Counted from the first letter of the stretch, positions 35,408 through 43,999 are shown. The stretch is 64,000 nt of DNA from Nitrospira sp. (GCA_019636945.1 JAHBWO010000001.1:29028-93027), one strand, 5' to 3'. Translations and numbers: made by a program. The notes: generated by a model not told the origin, from the sequence alone.

Positions 35408-35448
35408 GCTGGCGTAGCTCAATCGGCAGAGCAGCGGTTTTGTAAGCC
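35408..35448 (+). pseudogene. tRNA-Thr(UGU) 5'-half fragment
   Basis: The sequence begins GCTGGCGTAGCTCAATCGGC and reads as acceptor strand GCTGGCG, TA, D-arm GCTC-loop-GAGC, and anticodon stem plus loop TTTGTAA, giving anticodon TGT (threonine). After the loop, the expected complementary stem (ACCGC), variable loop, T-arm and acceptor 3' strand are missing and the sequence diverges. Only about half a tRNA is present, so it cannot be functional. A break at the anticodon loop is a known crossover site for tyrosine recombinases. Confidence 0.75.
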
Positions 35449-35982
35449 TTTCCGAGAGATCCCCACAAGTCCTTACTAAAACAGCAGAACACCGCTGCAG
35501 GAGCGTCGTTTAGCTGATTTTCAGGTTCAGTTTAGTTCAGTTCAATTGAGGGGAATTTGGTCGAATTTTGCTCTCAAGAGAACACGCCGGGAACACGTAG
35601 GGTTATTATCTAGAAAAGTTAGATTTTGGCGACGCTTCTTTCACAGTCCGGAGAAGCACTCGTCTCGCCCTTCCCTGCCGTCGCTCTATGCCTGTCTGAT
35701 AGACCCCCCGCCGCAGTATGGGGCGCGCGCTCCCTGAAAAGGTTGATGATCTCCTCACAGGCGCCCAACTTACCCCCCTGCGGGCCCCTGTCCTGGCATG
35801 ATCGCCTCAAACGAGGACAGCATGCCCACCTGTGAGACTCCTCTCTCTACCGTGAAGTCGACTTGGTTGCGAGGTGTAGATTCTGGATTCGTAGCGAGGA
35901 ACCAGCATCCTTGGGCCGAATTGTCTAGCACCTTGGAAAATCATGGGGTTGGGCTAGGCGGCACGAAGCATCAATTCGGCAT

Positions 35983-36288
35983 GTGTATCGAAGCAGATTC
36001 TACTCGCGAGAAAACGATACAGAGGGGGGATCAGTGTGCCGTGTCCTTACTCAATCACTGCCCCATTTCAATCTTAATGATGTGCCAAAGTCGTTCCAGC
36101 GGATTCAAGGAGTGATGCCCGCTACCCTTCTTGTTGAGGACCGCAAGCAAACCACCGATGACCTACTCGTTGGTTACTCTCAACGTGGAGGGTTCAGGAA
36201 AGAGGGTGTCAGTGATGCGCACCTGAGGCGACTGCTTGCGGGACTCGACGATACGCATGGCTTTTATTTTGGCCGTCGGGCAGTCTAA
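35983..36288 (+). CDS. Hypothetical ORF, possible gene remnant
   Basis: The reading frame is open from 35929, with the first ATG at 35983 giving 101 residues (MYRSRFYSRENDTEGGSVCR to THGFYFGRRAV). I recognise no family. The C-terminal half (LVGYSQRGGFRKEGVSDAHL) looks protein-like, but a second frame (from 35798) overlaps the first half and neither has a good ribosome-binding site. It could be the tail of a decayed gene. Confidence 0.25.
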   Translation: MYRSRFYSRENDTEGGSVCRVLTQSLPHFNLNDVPKSFQRIQGVMPATLLVEDRKQTTDDLLVGYSQRGGFRKEGVSDAHLRRLLAGLDDTHGFYFGRRAV

Positions 36289-36419
36289 AATACAATTTCT
36301 CAGCCCCCCGTTTGTCTTTTACTCCTGACTTTCTCGTACTTCTCCTTCCGTACACGCCTGAGCAATCAAGAGACGACAAGTCTATCGCAGGGGAATAGAG
36401 TCAGACATAAGTCGTGTGA

Positions 36420-37487
36420 TTAAAATCGAAACTGGCTGCCAAATGTCACAGTGTTTATTCTGGCTGCTTCTTCTTCATAACTGAGTTTCCATCGTCCGTG
36501 TAGATACCCAATCGAAAGTGCGAGCGCCTCGGTCAACTGATATCGTGCCAACACTTCCCCCTGGTAAATCTTTTCGCGCGCGCCAAGAAAGTCATCACCA
36601 GGCAAACCCGACGTGTAGTTGGTTTGCTCAAGATCAAAGCCTCCTAGCAGGGTGAGTTTATCCGTGACACGCGCCTCCAACTCCGCTTCGACATAGTGTG
36701 TGACATAGGAGATGTCCTCTCCAATTTGTGGATTGTGTCTCCCGTCAGCCAGCCCTCGCTCGTAGTGGTATCCGACCACCAATCCGATTCCTGGCTTGAT
36801 TTCCCACATGATATGTGTCCCAAGAGTCCAAAAGCGAGTATTCCGATGCGCAAAGCTCTCGTTGTACGATCGGTCTCCGTATCGAGCTAACCCGCGAATG
36901 GTGACATTCTCGAGTAGCTTACGCTCCAGTTCTGCCGTTCCAAAGTGTGTCGTGACGTACTCACCCCCACGATCCGATGATCGTAATTCACCGGGACCGT
37001 GATTGCCCAAGAAGAGGTGCGGACCGTAGTGATACCGCATCCGGAAGATAGTCTCTCCTCCTGGAAGTGCTTGAGTCAGCTGCGCGCCATACGTGCCATG
37101 AGAAAAAGCGGCCTGGTCGGTAAAGACAAACCCTTGGGCTCGTGCCGTCAGGTCGGTTCTCCCCCAGCTCGATTGCAATGATCGCGTGAGGTGGGCAACG
37201 GGTTCAAACACCCCGCTTGAACCTTGACCGGTGGTCTGAATGACCGGTTGTGTAGGATCCTCTTGCAGTGACAATCGCTGAGACGCCGAGAACAGCGCAA
37301 CGTCATCGGTATAGAACGCATTCATCTCTCCGCCAACATGCCATCCTGATTCAGACTCGACGTCCATCTTCATATCCTTCATCTCAGAGGCGTCCAAGCT
37401 CATATCAGTTTCAGCCTGGGCCTGGGAGCACAGCAGCAACAACACCAGGAACGGCCACCCACACCATCTAATTAGCTGTACTTTCAC
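36420..37487 (-). CDS. Putative outer-membrane beta-barrel protein
   Basis: A protein of about 355 residues with a signal peptide (VKVQLIRWCGWPFLVLLLLC, cleavage after SQAQA), an acidic Met/Asp/Glu-rich segment (DMSLDASEMKDMKMDVESES) and alternating strands rich in aromatic residues. It ends in Phe (TVTFGSQFRF), the usual terminal residue for barrel assembly. Strand pairs such as TIFRMRYHYGPHLFLGNHGP and GIGLVVGYHYERGLADG support a porin-like fold. I chose a GTG at 37487 after GGTGG; a longer in-frame start at 37592 would break the signal peptide. A TGTCA-N6-TGACA operator lies about 260 bases upstream. Confidence 0.7.
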   Translation of the reverse strand: MKVQLIRWCGWPFLVLLLLCSQAQAETDMSLDASEMKDMKMDVESESGWHVGGEMNAFYTDDVALFSASQRLSLQEDPTQPVIQTTGQGSSGVFEPVAHLTRSLQSSWGRTDLTARAQGFVFTDQAAFSHGTYGAQLTQALPGGETIFRMRYHYGPHLFLGNHGPGELRSSDRGGEYVTTHFGTAELERKLLENVTIRGLARYGDRSYNESFAHRNTRFWTLGTHIMWEIKPGIGLVVGYHYERGLADGRHNPQIGEDISYVTHYVEAELEARVTDKLTLLGGFDLEQTNYTSGLPGDDFLGAREKIYQGEVLARYQLTEALALSIGYLHGRWKLSYEEEAARINTVTFGSQFRF

Positions 37488-38007
37488 GCACGCCACCAAT
37501 TTGTGTTGAAAGCATTCTTTAATGCCGAACCATTCGCCCCTGGATCTAGCGAGAGCCTCACACGACTGTCCGAATACACATAGCGCCTGCACTGGTATTC
37601 ACTTTTTCCTCAAATCTTGTACGCAGGAGAGGCCCAACAGGGAGTTTCATCGCACGCAATACCCCCCTCGTTTACTTGTAATAGATAAATGCAAACTGGC
37701 GTTGTAGGCTTGGTTCGTACTTTATAGGGAAAGCGCACACATTTCTGTCACTTATAAGACAAGGAGTTCAAATTTCTCGTATTCACTGAGGGGAATGCCC
37801 CCGCTGAAATCAATTCGCAGCTTGGTTTCAGTGGAACAAACATGGTCTTGAGAATGCCTGACATGCAGCTGTGGGTAGGCGAGCAGTAACCCTCTTCCAC
37901 CTGGGGTCGGCCTTGCAGTTCTTTGAATAGCTATGGTTGCCGAAGCCCGATGAGGGTTCGCCGCTTCTCAAGCGAAGTCTTGAGTTACGGATATCAGGAG
38001 GCCTCTT
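37488..38007. other. Intergenic region upstream of the barrel gene
   Basis: No gene is visible in these 520 bases. The stretch holds the operator at 37746-37761, a -10-like TATAAA at 37721-37726 on the minus strand downstream of it, and a small GGGG-AAT-CCCC hairpin near 37791. Just after the cytochrome c stop (about 37998-38020) a GCCTC/GAGGC inverted repeat may end that transcript, but there is no T-run. Confidence 0.45.
37746..37761. promoter_or_regulatory. TGTCA-N6-TGACA-type operator, site 1
   Basis: The sequence TGTCACTTATAAGACA keeps the outer TGTC...GACA of the island's 16-bp dyad. Its centre (37753.5) is about 40 bases from the start point predicted by the minus-strand -10 element at 37719-37726, the class II activator position, directed at the barrel gene. 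Confidence 0.55.
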
Positions 38008-38484
38008 TTATTTTGCGAGGCTTCTCACATAATGAACAAGCTTCCACACTTCCTCGTCCGATAAATCCGGGAACGCCATCATCCCTGTCCCTGAAGAACC
38101 GTACTTGGTAATCCAGAACAGTTGCCCGTCAGAAATCTCGCGCATCATCGCACTGCATGTGAAATCGCGCGCCGGCGGCATCATTCCCCCGCTGACCGGT
38201 CCTTTCCCCTCTCCCCGCTTGCCGTGGCACAGCGCGCAGGCCATCGGCTTCGCGTCGTGAAGATACAATCCTTTTCCCACCTGAAGGACGTCGCTGGAAG
38301 CAGGAAGCGGATTCGTCTTAGCTAACATGTCTTCTGGAGCATTGGCAGTTTTCCTCGGCTGAACACAGGAACTGTTTTGCCCCCCTTCGGAGTCGGCCGC
38401 TACAGCCTGCTGGGTGAATGGGATAAGCCAGAGGATCACGGCCATCGTTGCTATCACGTTCTGTTTTGTCCTCATTGAATTCAT
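38008..38484 (-). CDS. Small secreted cytochrome c
   Basis: A 158-residue protein with a signal peptide (AVILWLIPFTQQAVAA) and one haem-binding motif CALCH within DAKPMACALCHGKRGEGKG. Distal-Met candidates occur in GSSGTGMMAFPDLSDEEVWK, followed by LVHYVRSLAK. This is a class I mono-haem cytochrome c of periplasmic electron transfer. A strong AAGGAG precedes the ATG. It is the first of several c-type haem proteins in the island. Confidence 0.9.
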   Translation of the reverse strand: MNSMRTKQNVIATMAVILWLIPFTQQAVAADSEGGQNSSCVQPRKTANAPEDMLAKTNPLPASSDVLQVGKGLYLHDAKPMACALCHGKRGEGKGPVSGGMMPPARDFTCSAMMREISDGQLFWITKYGSSGTGMMAFPDLSDEEVWKLVHYVRSLAK

Positions 38485-38620
38485 CGTGCACTCCTTTTAT
38501 TACAGAAGCCTTAGTAGGCATCCTGTTGAGTCCGAGCACCTTCGATCTGTATCAGTCGTCAGGGTGATGCTTGATCTCCGTGCGACTTTCCATTTGTGGT
38601 ACTCCGGAGTTACCTCTCGA

Positions 38621-38740
38621 TCATGATCGGCAAAGGATGCGGAGTGTGCGTTCGATGCCCACCGGCGGATGCCCGGCCCTCTCAGGCTTCGGATAGAATG
38701 GCTCGATGATTGCCGCCAGTCCCCTCACACCGAATGACAT
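38621..38740 (-). pseudogene. IS5-type transposase N-terminal fragment
   Basis: On the minus strand this reads FGVRGLAAIIEPFYPKPERA, then GHPPVGIERTLRI, which is the conserved N-terminal segment of IS5-family transposases. Only about 35-40 codons remain before a stop, with no catalytic domain. It resembles the corresponding part of the decayed copy at 52478-53434. It lies just downstream of msrA. Confidence 0.7.
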
Positions 38741-38751
38741 GACCTCTCTCA

Positions 38752-39261
38752 TCAAGAAACCGCTCGAGACGGTACCTTCCAATGAGGTCTTGGAAAGTGG
38801 CACGTATATCCGTGGGGATTTCGCTCGAGATAATCTTGATGTTCAGGTTCCGCCACCCAAAATGGACCTGCGGGCCGAACCTCCGTCACCACCTTGCCGG
38901 GCCAAAGGCCCGACGCATTGACATCGGCGATGACTTCCTCCGCTGTTCGGCGTTGAACATCGGACGTGTAGTAAATTCCTGATCGATACGATGTGCCCAC
39001 ATCGTTACCCTGGCGATTCAACGTAGTGGGATCGTGGATTTGAAAAAACACCTCAAGTAGACTACGGAAGGTCAGCTTGACAGGGTCGAATACAACTTCA
39101 ATTGCTTCTGCATGAGTAGCATGGTCGCGGTAGGTCGCGTTCGGCACATCACCGCCGCTATAACCCACCCGAGTCGAGCATACCCCTGGTAGCTTGCGAA
39201 TAAGATCTTGCATGCCCCAGAAACAACCTCCGGCCAGAATGACCGTTTCCCTCTGACTCAT
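38752..39261 (-). CDS. msrA: Peptide methionine-S-sulfoxide reductase MsrA
   Basis: MsrA reduces the S-epimer of methionine sulfoxide in oxidised proteins. The 169-residue protein has the catalytic motif GGCFWG with Cys13, then [40 protein letters not shown] and [12 protein letters not shown]. There is no signal peptide, so it is cytoplasmic. The C-terminus lacks a clear resolving-Cys motif beyond the Cys in [16 protein letters not shown] lies upstream. It is one of two separate Msr genes in this island (MsrB at 44000). Confidence 0.96.
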   Translation of the reverse strand: MSQRETVILAGGCFWGMQDLIRKLPGVCSTRVGYSGGDVPNATYRDHATHAEAIEVVFDPVKLTFRSLLEVFFQIHDPTTLNRQGNDVGTSYRSGIYYTSDVQRRTAEEVIADVNASGLWPGKVVTEVRPAGPFWVAEPEHQDYLERNPHGYTCHFPRPHWKVPSRAVS

Positions 39262-39293
39262 ATAGTTCGCTCCCTATCATGTACGTGGTGTCT

Positions 39294-40772
39294 TCACGTG
39301 CCACAGAACGTCTGATAACAGGCAGTTACTTCAGCAGGAGCTGGAGAGGCATAGGCTTCTAACTCAGAATCCTCCTCAAACGGTCGAGTCACGGCTTTCA
39401 GTAGCCGATCGAATGGTGCAAGGTCAGCATGGTCCGTGGCAGCCGCCAGCGCTTCCTCAACCCGATGGTTCCGTGGAATGTACAGCGGGTTTATGTGCCG
39501 CATCGCTGCAGCCCGTATTTCCGTTCCAAGACACTCGCGATCAAGACGCATGCGCCACTGTCTCAACCACATTGCGAGTGCTGAAGGCTCACGAAACATT
39601 GCCTGAAGGGGGCGGTCGTTACCCTCCGCTGCGTCGGCGAGGTATCGCCAGGCGAGCGTGTAATCGGCGCCTCGTGTGTGGAGCAATGCCAACCATTCAT
39701 TGGCCAGTACGTCGTCTCCCTCCTCCGTTGTCGCTAGGCCAAGTTTCTTCCGAATGCCTGCAAGCCAATAATCATAATAGCGAGCGGGAAACGTTTCTAA
39801 AATCTCGAGAAACGGGGCAACCTTAGACTCTCGTGAGCCATTGGTCATCACCGGAGCAATGGCTCCGGCAAGACGTGCTAAATTCCAACGTATAATGTGC
39901 GGCTGGTTGTGATAGGCATACCGACCCTGCGTGTCGATCGAGCTAAACACCGCATGCGGGTCATACGCCTCCATAAACGCACAGGGCCCGTAATCGATGG
40001 TCTCGCCGGAGATCGTTGTGTTGTCCGTATTCATCACGCCATGGATGAAACCAACCAACATCCAGCGCGCGACAAGACTCGCCTGTCGATCAGCCACGGC
40101 CCGGAACCATTCCTGATACCGATGAGGATGGTCGGCGAGCTGAGGATCGTGCCGTCGAATTGCATAATCCACGAGTCGTTGTACCTGGTGTGGTTCCTCA
40201 CGGGCCGCGAAGAATTCAACGGTGCCGATTCGCAGATGACTGGCCGCGACGCGCGTCAATACAGCCCCCGGCAGTGGACGTTCACGGAAAACTGGTTCGC
40301 CTGTCCAGACCGCGGCAAGTGCGCGTGTGGTCGGAATACCCATGGCATGCATGAATTCTCCGATGAGGTATTCCCGAAGGACCGGACCTACCGCTGCCTT
40401 TCCATCTCCACCACGAGAGAAGGGGGTTGGTCCAGACCCCTTTAAAGCCAAATCTCTGCGTAGACCATCCTTGTCTACCACCTCACCGAGGAGCAGCGCC
40501 CGGCCATCACCGAGTCGCGGTGCGAAGTGCCCGAACTGATGACCTGCGTAGACCTGGGCAATCGGAGTTGCGCCAATCGGGGTTTCGTCTCCTGAAAGGA
40601 ATGCACTACCTGTTGGGCCATTCAGCATTTCTATCGGTAGACCCAGTTGAATACCTAGGTCCGTATTCAAGCGAAGAAGCTTTGGAGAGGGCACCTTGGC
40701 AGGTTGCCAGGGAACGTACATACCTTCGAGCTCCCTGGCATAGGTGTTGTCAAATTGGATGTGCGTACTCAT
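39294..40772 (-). CDS. selO: Protein adenylyltransferase SelO (YdiU)
   Basis: SelO is a pseudokinase-fold enzyme that transfers AMP to proteins and protects against oxidative stress. The 492-residue product has PIAQVYAGHQFGHFAPRLGD, GRALLLGEV, LKGSGPTPFSRGGDGKAAVG, LREYLIGEFMHAMGIPTTRA and the metal/catalytic region GVMNTDNTTISGETIDYGPC. The bacterial form lacks the C-terminal selenocysteine; the last residues here are YQTFCGT, with Cys three from the end. The ATG at 40772 gives the usual start. It is 32 bases upstream of msrA, suggesting co-transcription. Confidence 0.95.
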   Translation of the reverse strand: MSTHIQFDNTYARELEGMYVPWQPAKVPSPKLLRLNTDLGIQLGLPIEMLNGPTGSAFLSGDETPIGATPIAQVYAGHQFGHFAPRLGDGRALLLGEVVDKDGLRRDLALKGSGPTPFSRGGDGKAAVGPVLREYLIGEFMHAMGIPTTRALAAVWTGEPVFRERPLPGAVLTRVAASHLRIGTVEFFAAREEPHQVQRLVDYAIRRHDPQLADHPHRYQEWFRAVADRQASLVARWMLVGFIHGVMNTDNTTISGETIDYGPCAFMEAYDPHAVFSSIDTQGRYAYHNQPHIIRWNLARLAGAIAPVMTNGSRESKVAPFLEILETFPARYYDYWLAGIRKKLGLATTEEGDDVLANEWLALLHTRGADYTLAWRYLADAAEGNDRPLQAMFREPSALAMWLRQWRMRLDRECLGTEIRAAAMRHINPLYIPRNHRVEEALAAATDHADLAPFDRLLKAVTRPFEEDSELEAYASPAPAEVTACYQTFCGT

Positions 40773-40846
40773 TATGAAAATAGATGTGGCATCACCATCC
40801 GTCAACCTTTACTCCCGATGGTCACCACATGGTCCCTAGTCTGGTG

Positions 40847-41458
40847 CTATTGCTTTTGTAAAATTGGGTAGCCCAGCGTGTAGATCCATTTGTCTGCTTC
40901 GGCTGCGTGTGCAGGGGCCAATCCCTTAGCAGGCATGTGACATGGGATACATTCCGCTTTATAGTTTTTTGTGACAGAGTGAGTCATGTCTTCCTTGTTG
41001 AAGAGCCCCCAGGCCCACCCGTCTCCCCACACCTTCGAATCTTTATACCGTCCCTTTGTATCACGCACGAGCACAAACCAGCCCTTGACGGTGGTAGCAT
41101 GGCCGACTGCAAGCCCGGTACTCATCGCCATCGTCTCTGCGTTTAAGAGTTCCTTTACCAGTACGGCGCCGTCCGGGAACTGCCCAGTCTTTTTATAATG
41201 GGCGATCGTTGAGGGCTGCGTATACACCGTGTGATACTCATTAAGGCCAGGCCCACTTTTCTCCAGTTTCTCATCCGCGTTGGCGTGAGCCCAGGTGCCA
41301 AGTGTGGGCCAGTCTCTGTAGTTATCCGGGACGCGGAGCGCCCCCGTAGCCGTATCGACATTCGGTGCAAACGGTCCTTCTTGCTCCGCATTGGATAAGC
41401 CAGTCAGCCACAGAGCCCCACATGCAATAGCAACAACTCCAAAAAACATTTTCTTCAT
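40847..41458 (-). CDS. Cytochrome P460 family protein (paralogue 1)
   Basis: Cytochrome P460 is a periplasmic c-type haem enzyme that oxidises hydroxylamine and binds NO, known from ammonia and methane oxidisers. The 203-residue product has a signal peptide (FFGVVAIACGALWLTGLSNA) and the P460 body: VPDNYRDWPTLGTWAHANAD, QFPDGAVLVKELLNAE, then DSKVWGDGWAWGLFNKED. It carries one haem motif CIPCH. The Lys in LVKEL is a candidate for the Lys-haem cross-link of true P460s, by position only. GGGAGG precedes the ATG. An operator and a class II-spaced -10 element lie upstream. Confidence 0.9.
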   Translation of the reverse strand: MKKMFFGVVAIACGALWLTGLSNAEQEGPFAPNVDTATGALRVPDNYRDWPTLGTWAHANADEKLEKSGPGLNEYHTVYTQPSTIAHYKKTGQFPDGAVLVKELLNAETMAMSTGLAVGHATTVKGWFVLVRDTKGRYKDSKVWGDGWAWGLFNKEDMTHSVTKNYKAECIPCHMPAKGLAPAHAAEADKWIYTLGYPILQKQ

Positions 41459-41524
41459 GATCCCTCCCTTTACCTAATGATAGTTATGATTACCCAGCAC
41501 TAAGAGTATCGAAATGGTGAAATA

Positions 41525-41568
41525 AGAATACACTTTGGCTCGCCAAGACTTCTGTCATCTAGGCGACA
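41525..41568 (-). promoter_or_regulatory. P460-1 promoter with TGTCA-N6-TGACA operator, site 2
   Basis: The operator at 41553-41568 reads TGTCATCTAGGCGACA on the plus strand. A -10-like TATTCT on the minus strand (41530-41525) predicts a start near 41518, placing the operator centre (41560.5) at about -42. That is the class II position used by Crp/Fnr activators overlapping a -35 element. The operator overlaps the last codons of the Crp/Fnr gene upstream. Confidence 0.65.
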
Positions 41569-42265
41569 AATTCGGTAGATCCCTGGCAGGAATAGAATCA
41601 AGTGTGACGATTCGGCTGAGAGCGTCAAGGTCTCGCACACACACATAGCCCCTCGTGTAGGAGAGAATGTCTTGGCCACGCAGGGTTTTCATAATGGCAC
41701 TCACATTGGGACGGGACGCCACGACAAGCTCAGCGAGTTCCTCATGGGTCATTCGAACGTCCACGATATAGCCAACGCCATGGCTGCAGGGCTGCCCCTC
41801 GAAGCACATCAAGTCAACGAGTGTCATTGCAACCCGCCTTTGTAACGGCGAAGTTAGTTGCCACTGCAGTCGACGATCAAGGAAGTGCAGCTGGTGACCA
41901 TAGGTTTCTAGAAGTCCTTGCCGCAGATTTGCATCGGCCTGAGAGGCTCTTTCAATACTCACTCGATCAAGCTCCAACACAGTGGCCGTTCCATTTGCGA
42001 CTGCCGATTCTGCATTCTGAAAGGTCGTCAAACCATAGGGAAGGTCTCCCAAGATAGCCCCAGATCCAAACAGCGACCTGGTAACGTAACGACCACTGGC
42101 CTCCGTGGACACCACGCGGACATACCCGGTTTCGATGACATATGTTTTTCCTGGCATGAAAGACTCATAGACCAACATTTTATCTTTCAGCGTGCGTCGC
42201 CGGATCATAGGAACGTTCTGGAGAGCAGTGAGCAACCTTGTGGCTAGCGCGTCTGGAACTCTCAC
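41555..42265 (-). CDS. Crp/Fnr-family transcription regulator (paralogue A)
   Basis: The 236-residue protein has an N-terminal cyclic-nucleotide-binding-like beta-barrel (GKTYVIETGYVRVVSTEASG, then GSGAILGDLPYGLTTFQNAE), a dimerisation helix, and a winged HTH (MTHEELAELVVASRPNVSAI). Between them is MCFEGQPCSH, a C-x5-C-x-H motif shared with the other two paralogues here. No FNR-type N-terminal Cys cluster is visible. It starts with GTG after GAGG and ends 96 bases before the P460-1 gene, whose operator overlaps its last codons. Confidence 0.88.
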   Translation of the reverse strand: MRVPDALATRLLTALQNVPMIRRRTLKDKMLVYESFMPGKTYVIETGYVRVVSTEASGRYVTRSLFGSGAILGDLPYGLTTFQNAESAVANGTATVLELDRVSIERASQADANLRQGLLETYGHQLHFLDRRLQWQLTSPLQRRVAMTLVDLMCFEGQPCSHGVGYIVDVRMTHEELAELVVASRPNVSAIMKTLRGQDILSYTRGYVCVRDLDALSRIVTLDSIPARDLPNLSPR

Positions 42266-42362
42266 GATGGAAACCTCTTGCTCATGGTGCCTGACAATGG
42301 AGATGGATCAATGACCAGTAGGCCCTGGCGTATTAGCATTAGCCAATGATACCACAGGGGTA

Positions 42363-43028
42363 CTAGAGCACAATCTTCTGAAGCTCCTCTAGGTTGCAAA
42401 TACAGAAACGAGTTCTGGTATAGGAGACCATCCCCTGTCGCTGCCACTCTTTCATGAGGGAATTGAGTGTTTGTCGCGCAACACCGAGGAGATCGGCAAA
42501 TTCTCCTTGTGTCATTCGAATTTGTATCAAATAACCTCGCCCGTGTGGGCACGGTTGGGCTCCGAAACACAAAAGATCGGTCAGAACGAGGGCCGCTCGG
42601 CGTGCCAATGGATTGGTGAGCCGCCACCGGAGACGCTGCTCTCCAAAGCCTAGGAAAGCCCCATACGCCCTCATAAGAGTTCGATTGAACTCTTGATTAC
42701 ATTCCGCCTCTTTCTCTAACGCAGTACGAGAAAACTCTAACAGGCAGGTCGATCCGTTCGCTATGGCCTGCTCTCCCTGTCGAGGCTTATTAAGAGCAAA
42801 CGGCAGATCTCCAAACATTCCTCCGGAACCTATCAAATCACAAGAGTTGTTGCAGGCGTCATTTTCGGTGTGAATGATACGAATGTACCCTTCCTGCACC
42901 ACGAATGTTCGGCCAACTGTGAGACTCTTGCATGCCATCTCTCTGTGACTCATCTCGATTCGGCGAATAGGTTGTATGGCACCTAATGACACAAGAAGTG
43001 GTGTTGCAATATCGGGAGGAAGCTTCAT
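42363..43028 (-). CDS. Crp/Fnr-family transcription regulator (paralogue B)
   Basis: A 221-residue regulator from the ATG at 43028 (MKLPPDIATPLLVSLGAIQP), placed to match the starts of its paralogues. It has a barrel with VGRTFVVQEGYIRIIHTEND and GSGGMFGDLPFALNKP, the motif LCFGAQPCPH (C-x5-C-x-H), and the HTH MTQGEFADLLGVARQTLNSL. It carries extra cysteines in the barrel (NDACNNSCDLIG). It has a TGTCA-N6-TGACA site 84 bases upstream, suggesting control by itself or a paralogue. Confidence 0.86.
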   Translation of the reverse strand: MKLPPDIATPLLVSLGAIQPIRRIEMSHREMACKSLTVGRTFVVQEGYIRIIHTENDACNNSCDLIGSGGMFGDLPFALNKPRQGEQAIANGSTCLLEFSRTALEKEAECNQEFNRTLMRAYGAFLGFGEQRLRWRLTNPLARRAALVLTDLLCFGAQPCPHGRGYLIQIRMTQGEFADLLGVARQTLNSLMKEWQRQGMVSYTRTRFCICNLEELQKIVL

Positions 43029-43111
43029 CGTCTTCTGAATGGACTGTTGTGAATGCCCACGCTCTGATTTTAAAAGGAAAAGGCATCGTGCCCCACATTC
43101 ACAATAATTGC

Positions 43112-43127
43112 TGTCACCTAGAAGACA
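43112..43127. promoter_or_regulatory. TGTCA-N6-TGACA-type operator, site 3
   Basis: TGTCACCTAGAAGACA lies between the divergent paralogue B gene and the haem protein gene at 43285. A minus-strand -10-like TAAAAT at 43067-43072 would put the operator centre about 60 bases upstream of the regulator's start, close to a class I position. Confidence 0.6.
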
Positions 43128-43284
43128 GACACTCATCGTTCGTCGCTGGTACCTTCCAGTATGGCTTCAAATTAACTGATGTCAGTTGTATGCGTGAGAT
43201 CTTGATAGGTGCGTCAAACAACCGACGTATGATCCCAAGGGCACCGCTGATTTGTTTTGAGTCAGACGTCTTATAGTAGCCAAT

Positions 43285-43647
43285 ATGATTGGACTACGAT
43301 GTGTGAGCAGGTGGGCACTGAAGGCATATGGCTCTGGCCCTGGACTCCTTCTCAGCATGCTGCTATTTGTCTCAGCGCTGCCGTGCGAGGTCGCTGCTCA
43401 GGAAGCCGCGCTCACCTTTCTCCCGCTCCGGCCCTTTAACTTCGATGTGTCCTTCAACCACCGAACGTTTGCTCCAACGCGCCGGCTGCTCAGAACCATG
43501 ATGCCGATCTATTATTCGGAAGATTGTCTCACCTGCCACGGATCCCCCAAGGGAATCCTCGACATGTCTGGTTACCCGCGAGAAGGTGCGCAGACAGGAG
43601 AACTCGCCGGCGCCATCAGCGTTCAGATTCCCATGGACCCCCAATAG
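43285..43647 (+). CDS. Tll0287-like (DUF3365) c-type haem protein, short form
   Basis: The 120-residue product has a signal peptide (LLLSMLLFVSALPCEVAAQE) and a haem motif CLTCH in YYSEDCLTCHGSPKGILDMS. GYPREGAQTGELAGAISVQI follows, which is the C-terminal core of Tll0287/DUF3365 domains usually found as haem sensors or electron carriers. The family is normally near 180-200 residues, so the N-terminal helical part is missing or shortened. No ribosome-binding site is obvious. It diverges from Crp/Fnr paralogue B. Confidence 0.7.
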   Translation: MIGLRCVSRWALKAYGSGPGLLLSMLLFVSALPCEVAAQEAALTFLPLRPFNFDVSFNHRTFAPTRRLLRTMMPIYYSEDCLTCHGSPKGILDMSGYPREGAQTGELAGAISVQIPMDPQ

Positions 43648-43999
43648 CCACCAGCCCCTGTCGTTGGAGTGGAAGAGCAACAGGCTGATCGGCCGTCGAT
43701 GAGTGGGGCCTGCTGAATCGACAGAATGACAACTCGTGCACGAACGCGTGATGAGAGCGGCATGGTGTGAAAAGCCACTGACGTACGCATATTGATCATG
43801 ATGGTCATCTAGATGACAGACAGGTTCAAAGAAAATGACGTATGACAGTGCGCAGTCAGCCTAATAGTTGAACTAGAGAATTACGGCCGAAGCGACCAGG
43901 CCCATAGGAGAAAGGGCACATAGAGCTGGGCGCTCCGATGTCTGCTCGTAGAAGAAAGTACCGGATGGTGTAACTCGCTGTACGACCAAGGGAGTATTC
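43648..43999. other. Intergenic region upstream of msrB
   Basis: No gene is visible in these 352 bases. The stretch holds operator site 4 (43803-43818) and a plus-strand -10-like TATGAC at 43841-43846, giving a predicted start near 43852 and a leader of about 150 bases to msrB. The leader has AGGAG near 43909 but no credible ORF. Confidence 0.45.
43803..43818. promoter_or_regulatory. TGTCA-N6-TGACA-type operator, site 4
   Basis: GGTCATCTAGATGACA is a dyad symmetric across its central 14 bases; only the first base departs from the consensus. The distance from its centre (43810.5) to the downstream -10-like TATGAC is 30.5 bases, identical to that at the P460-1 promoter. It would control msrB and the DyP gene behind it. 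Confidence 0.65.

Larger units (their letters stand above)
34953..36419. other. Gene-poor junction region
   Basis: About 1.47 kb with no confident gene. It contains the 5' half of a tRNA-Thr (35408-35448), a TTCAGTT-like short-repeat patch near 35520-35545, and one ORF of doubtful status (35983-36288). Short overlapping ORFs in several frames show no recognisable family. It separates the flagellar locus from the stress island and looks like remodelled DNA at an insertion boundary. Confidence 0.5.

Noticed and set aside
36690..36715. GACAT...ATGTC inverted repeat
   Set aside because: It lies inside the barrel-protein coding region and has the wrong arrangement for the operator.
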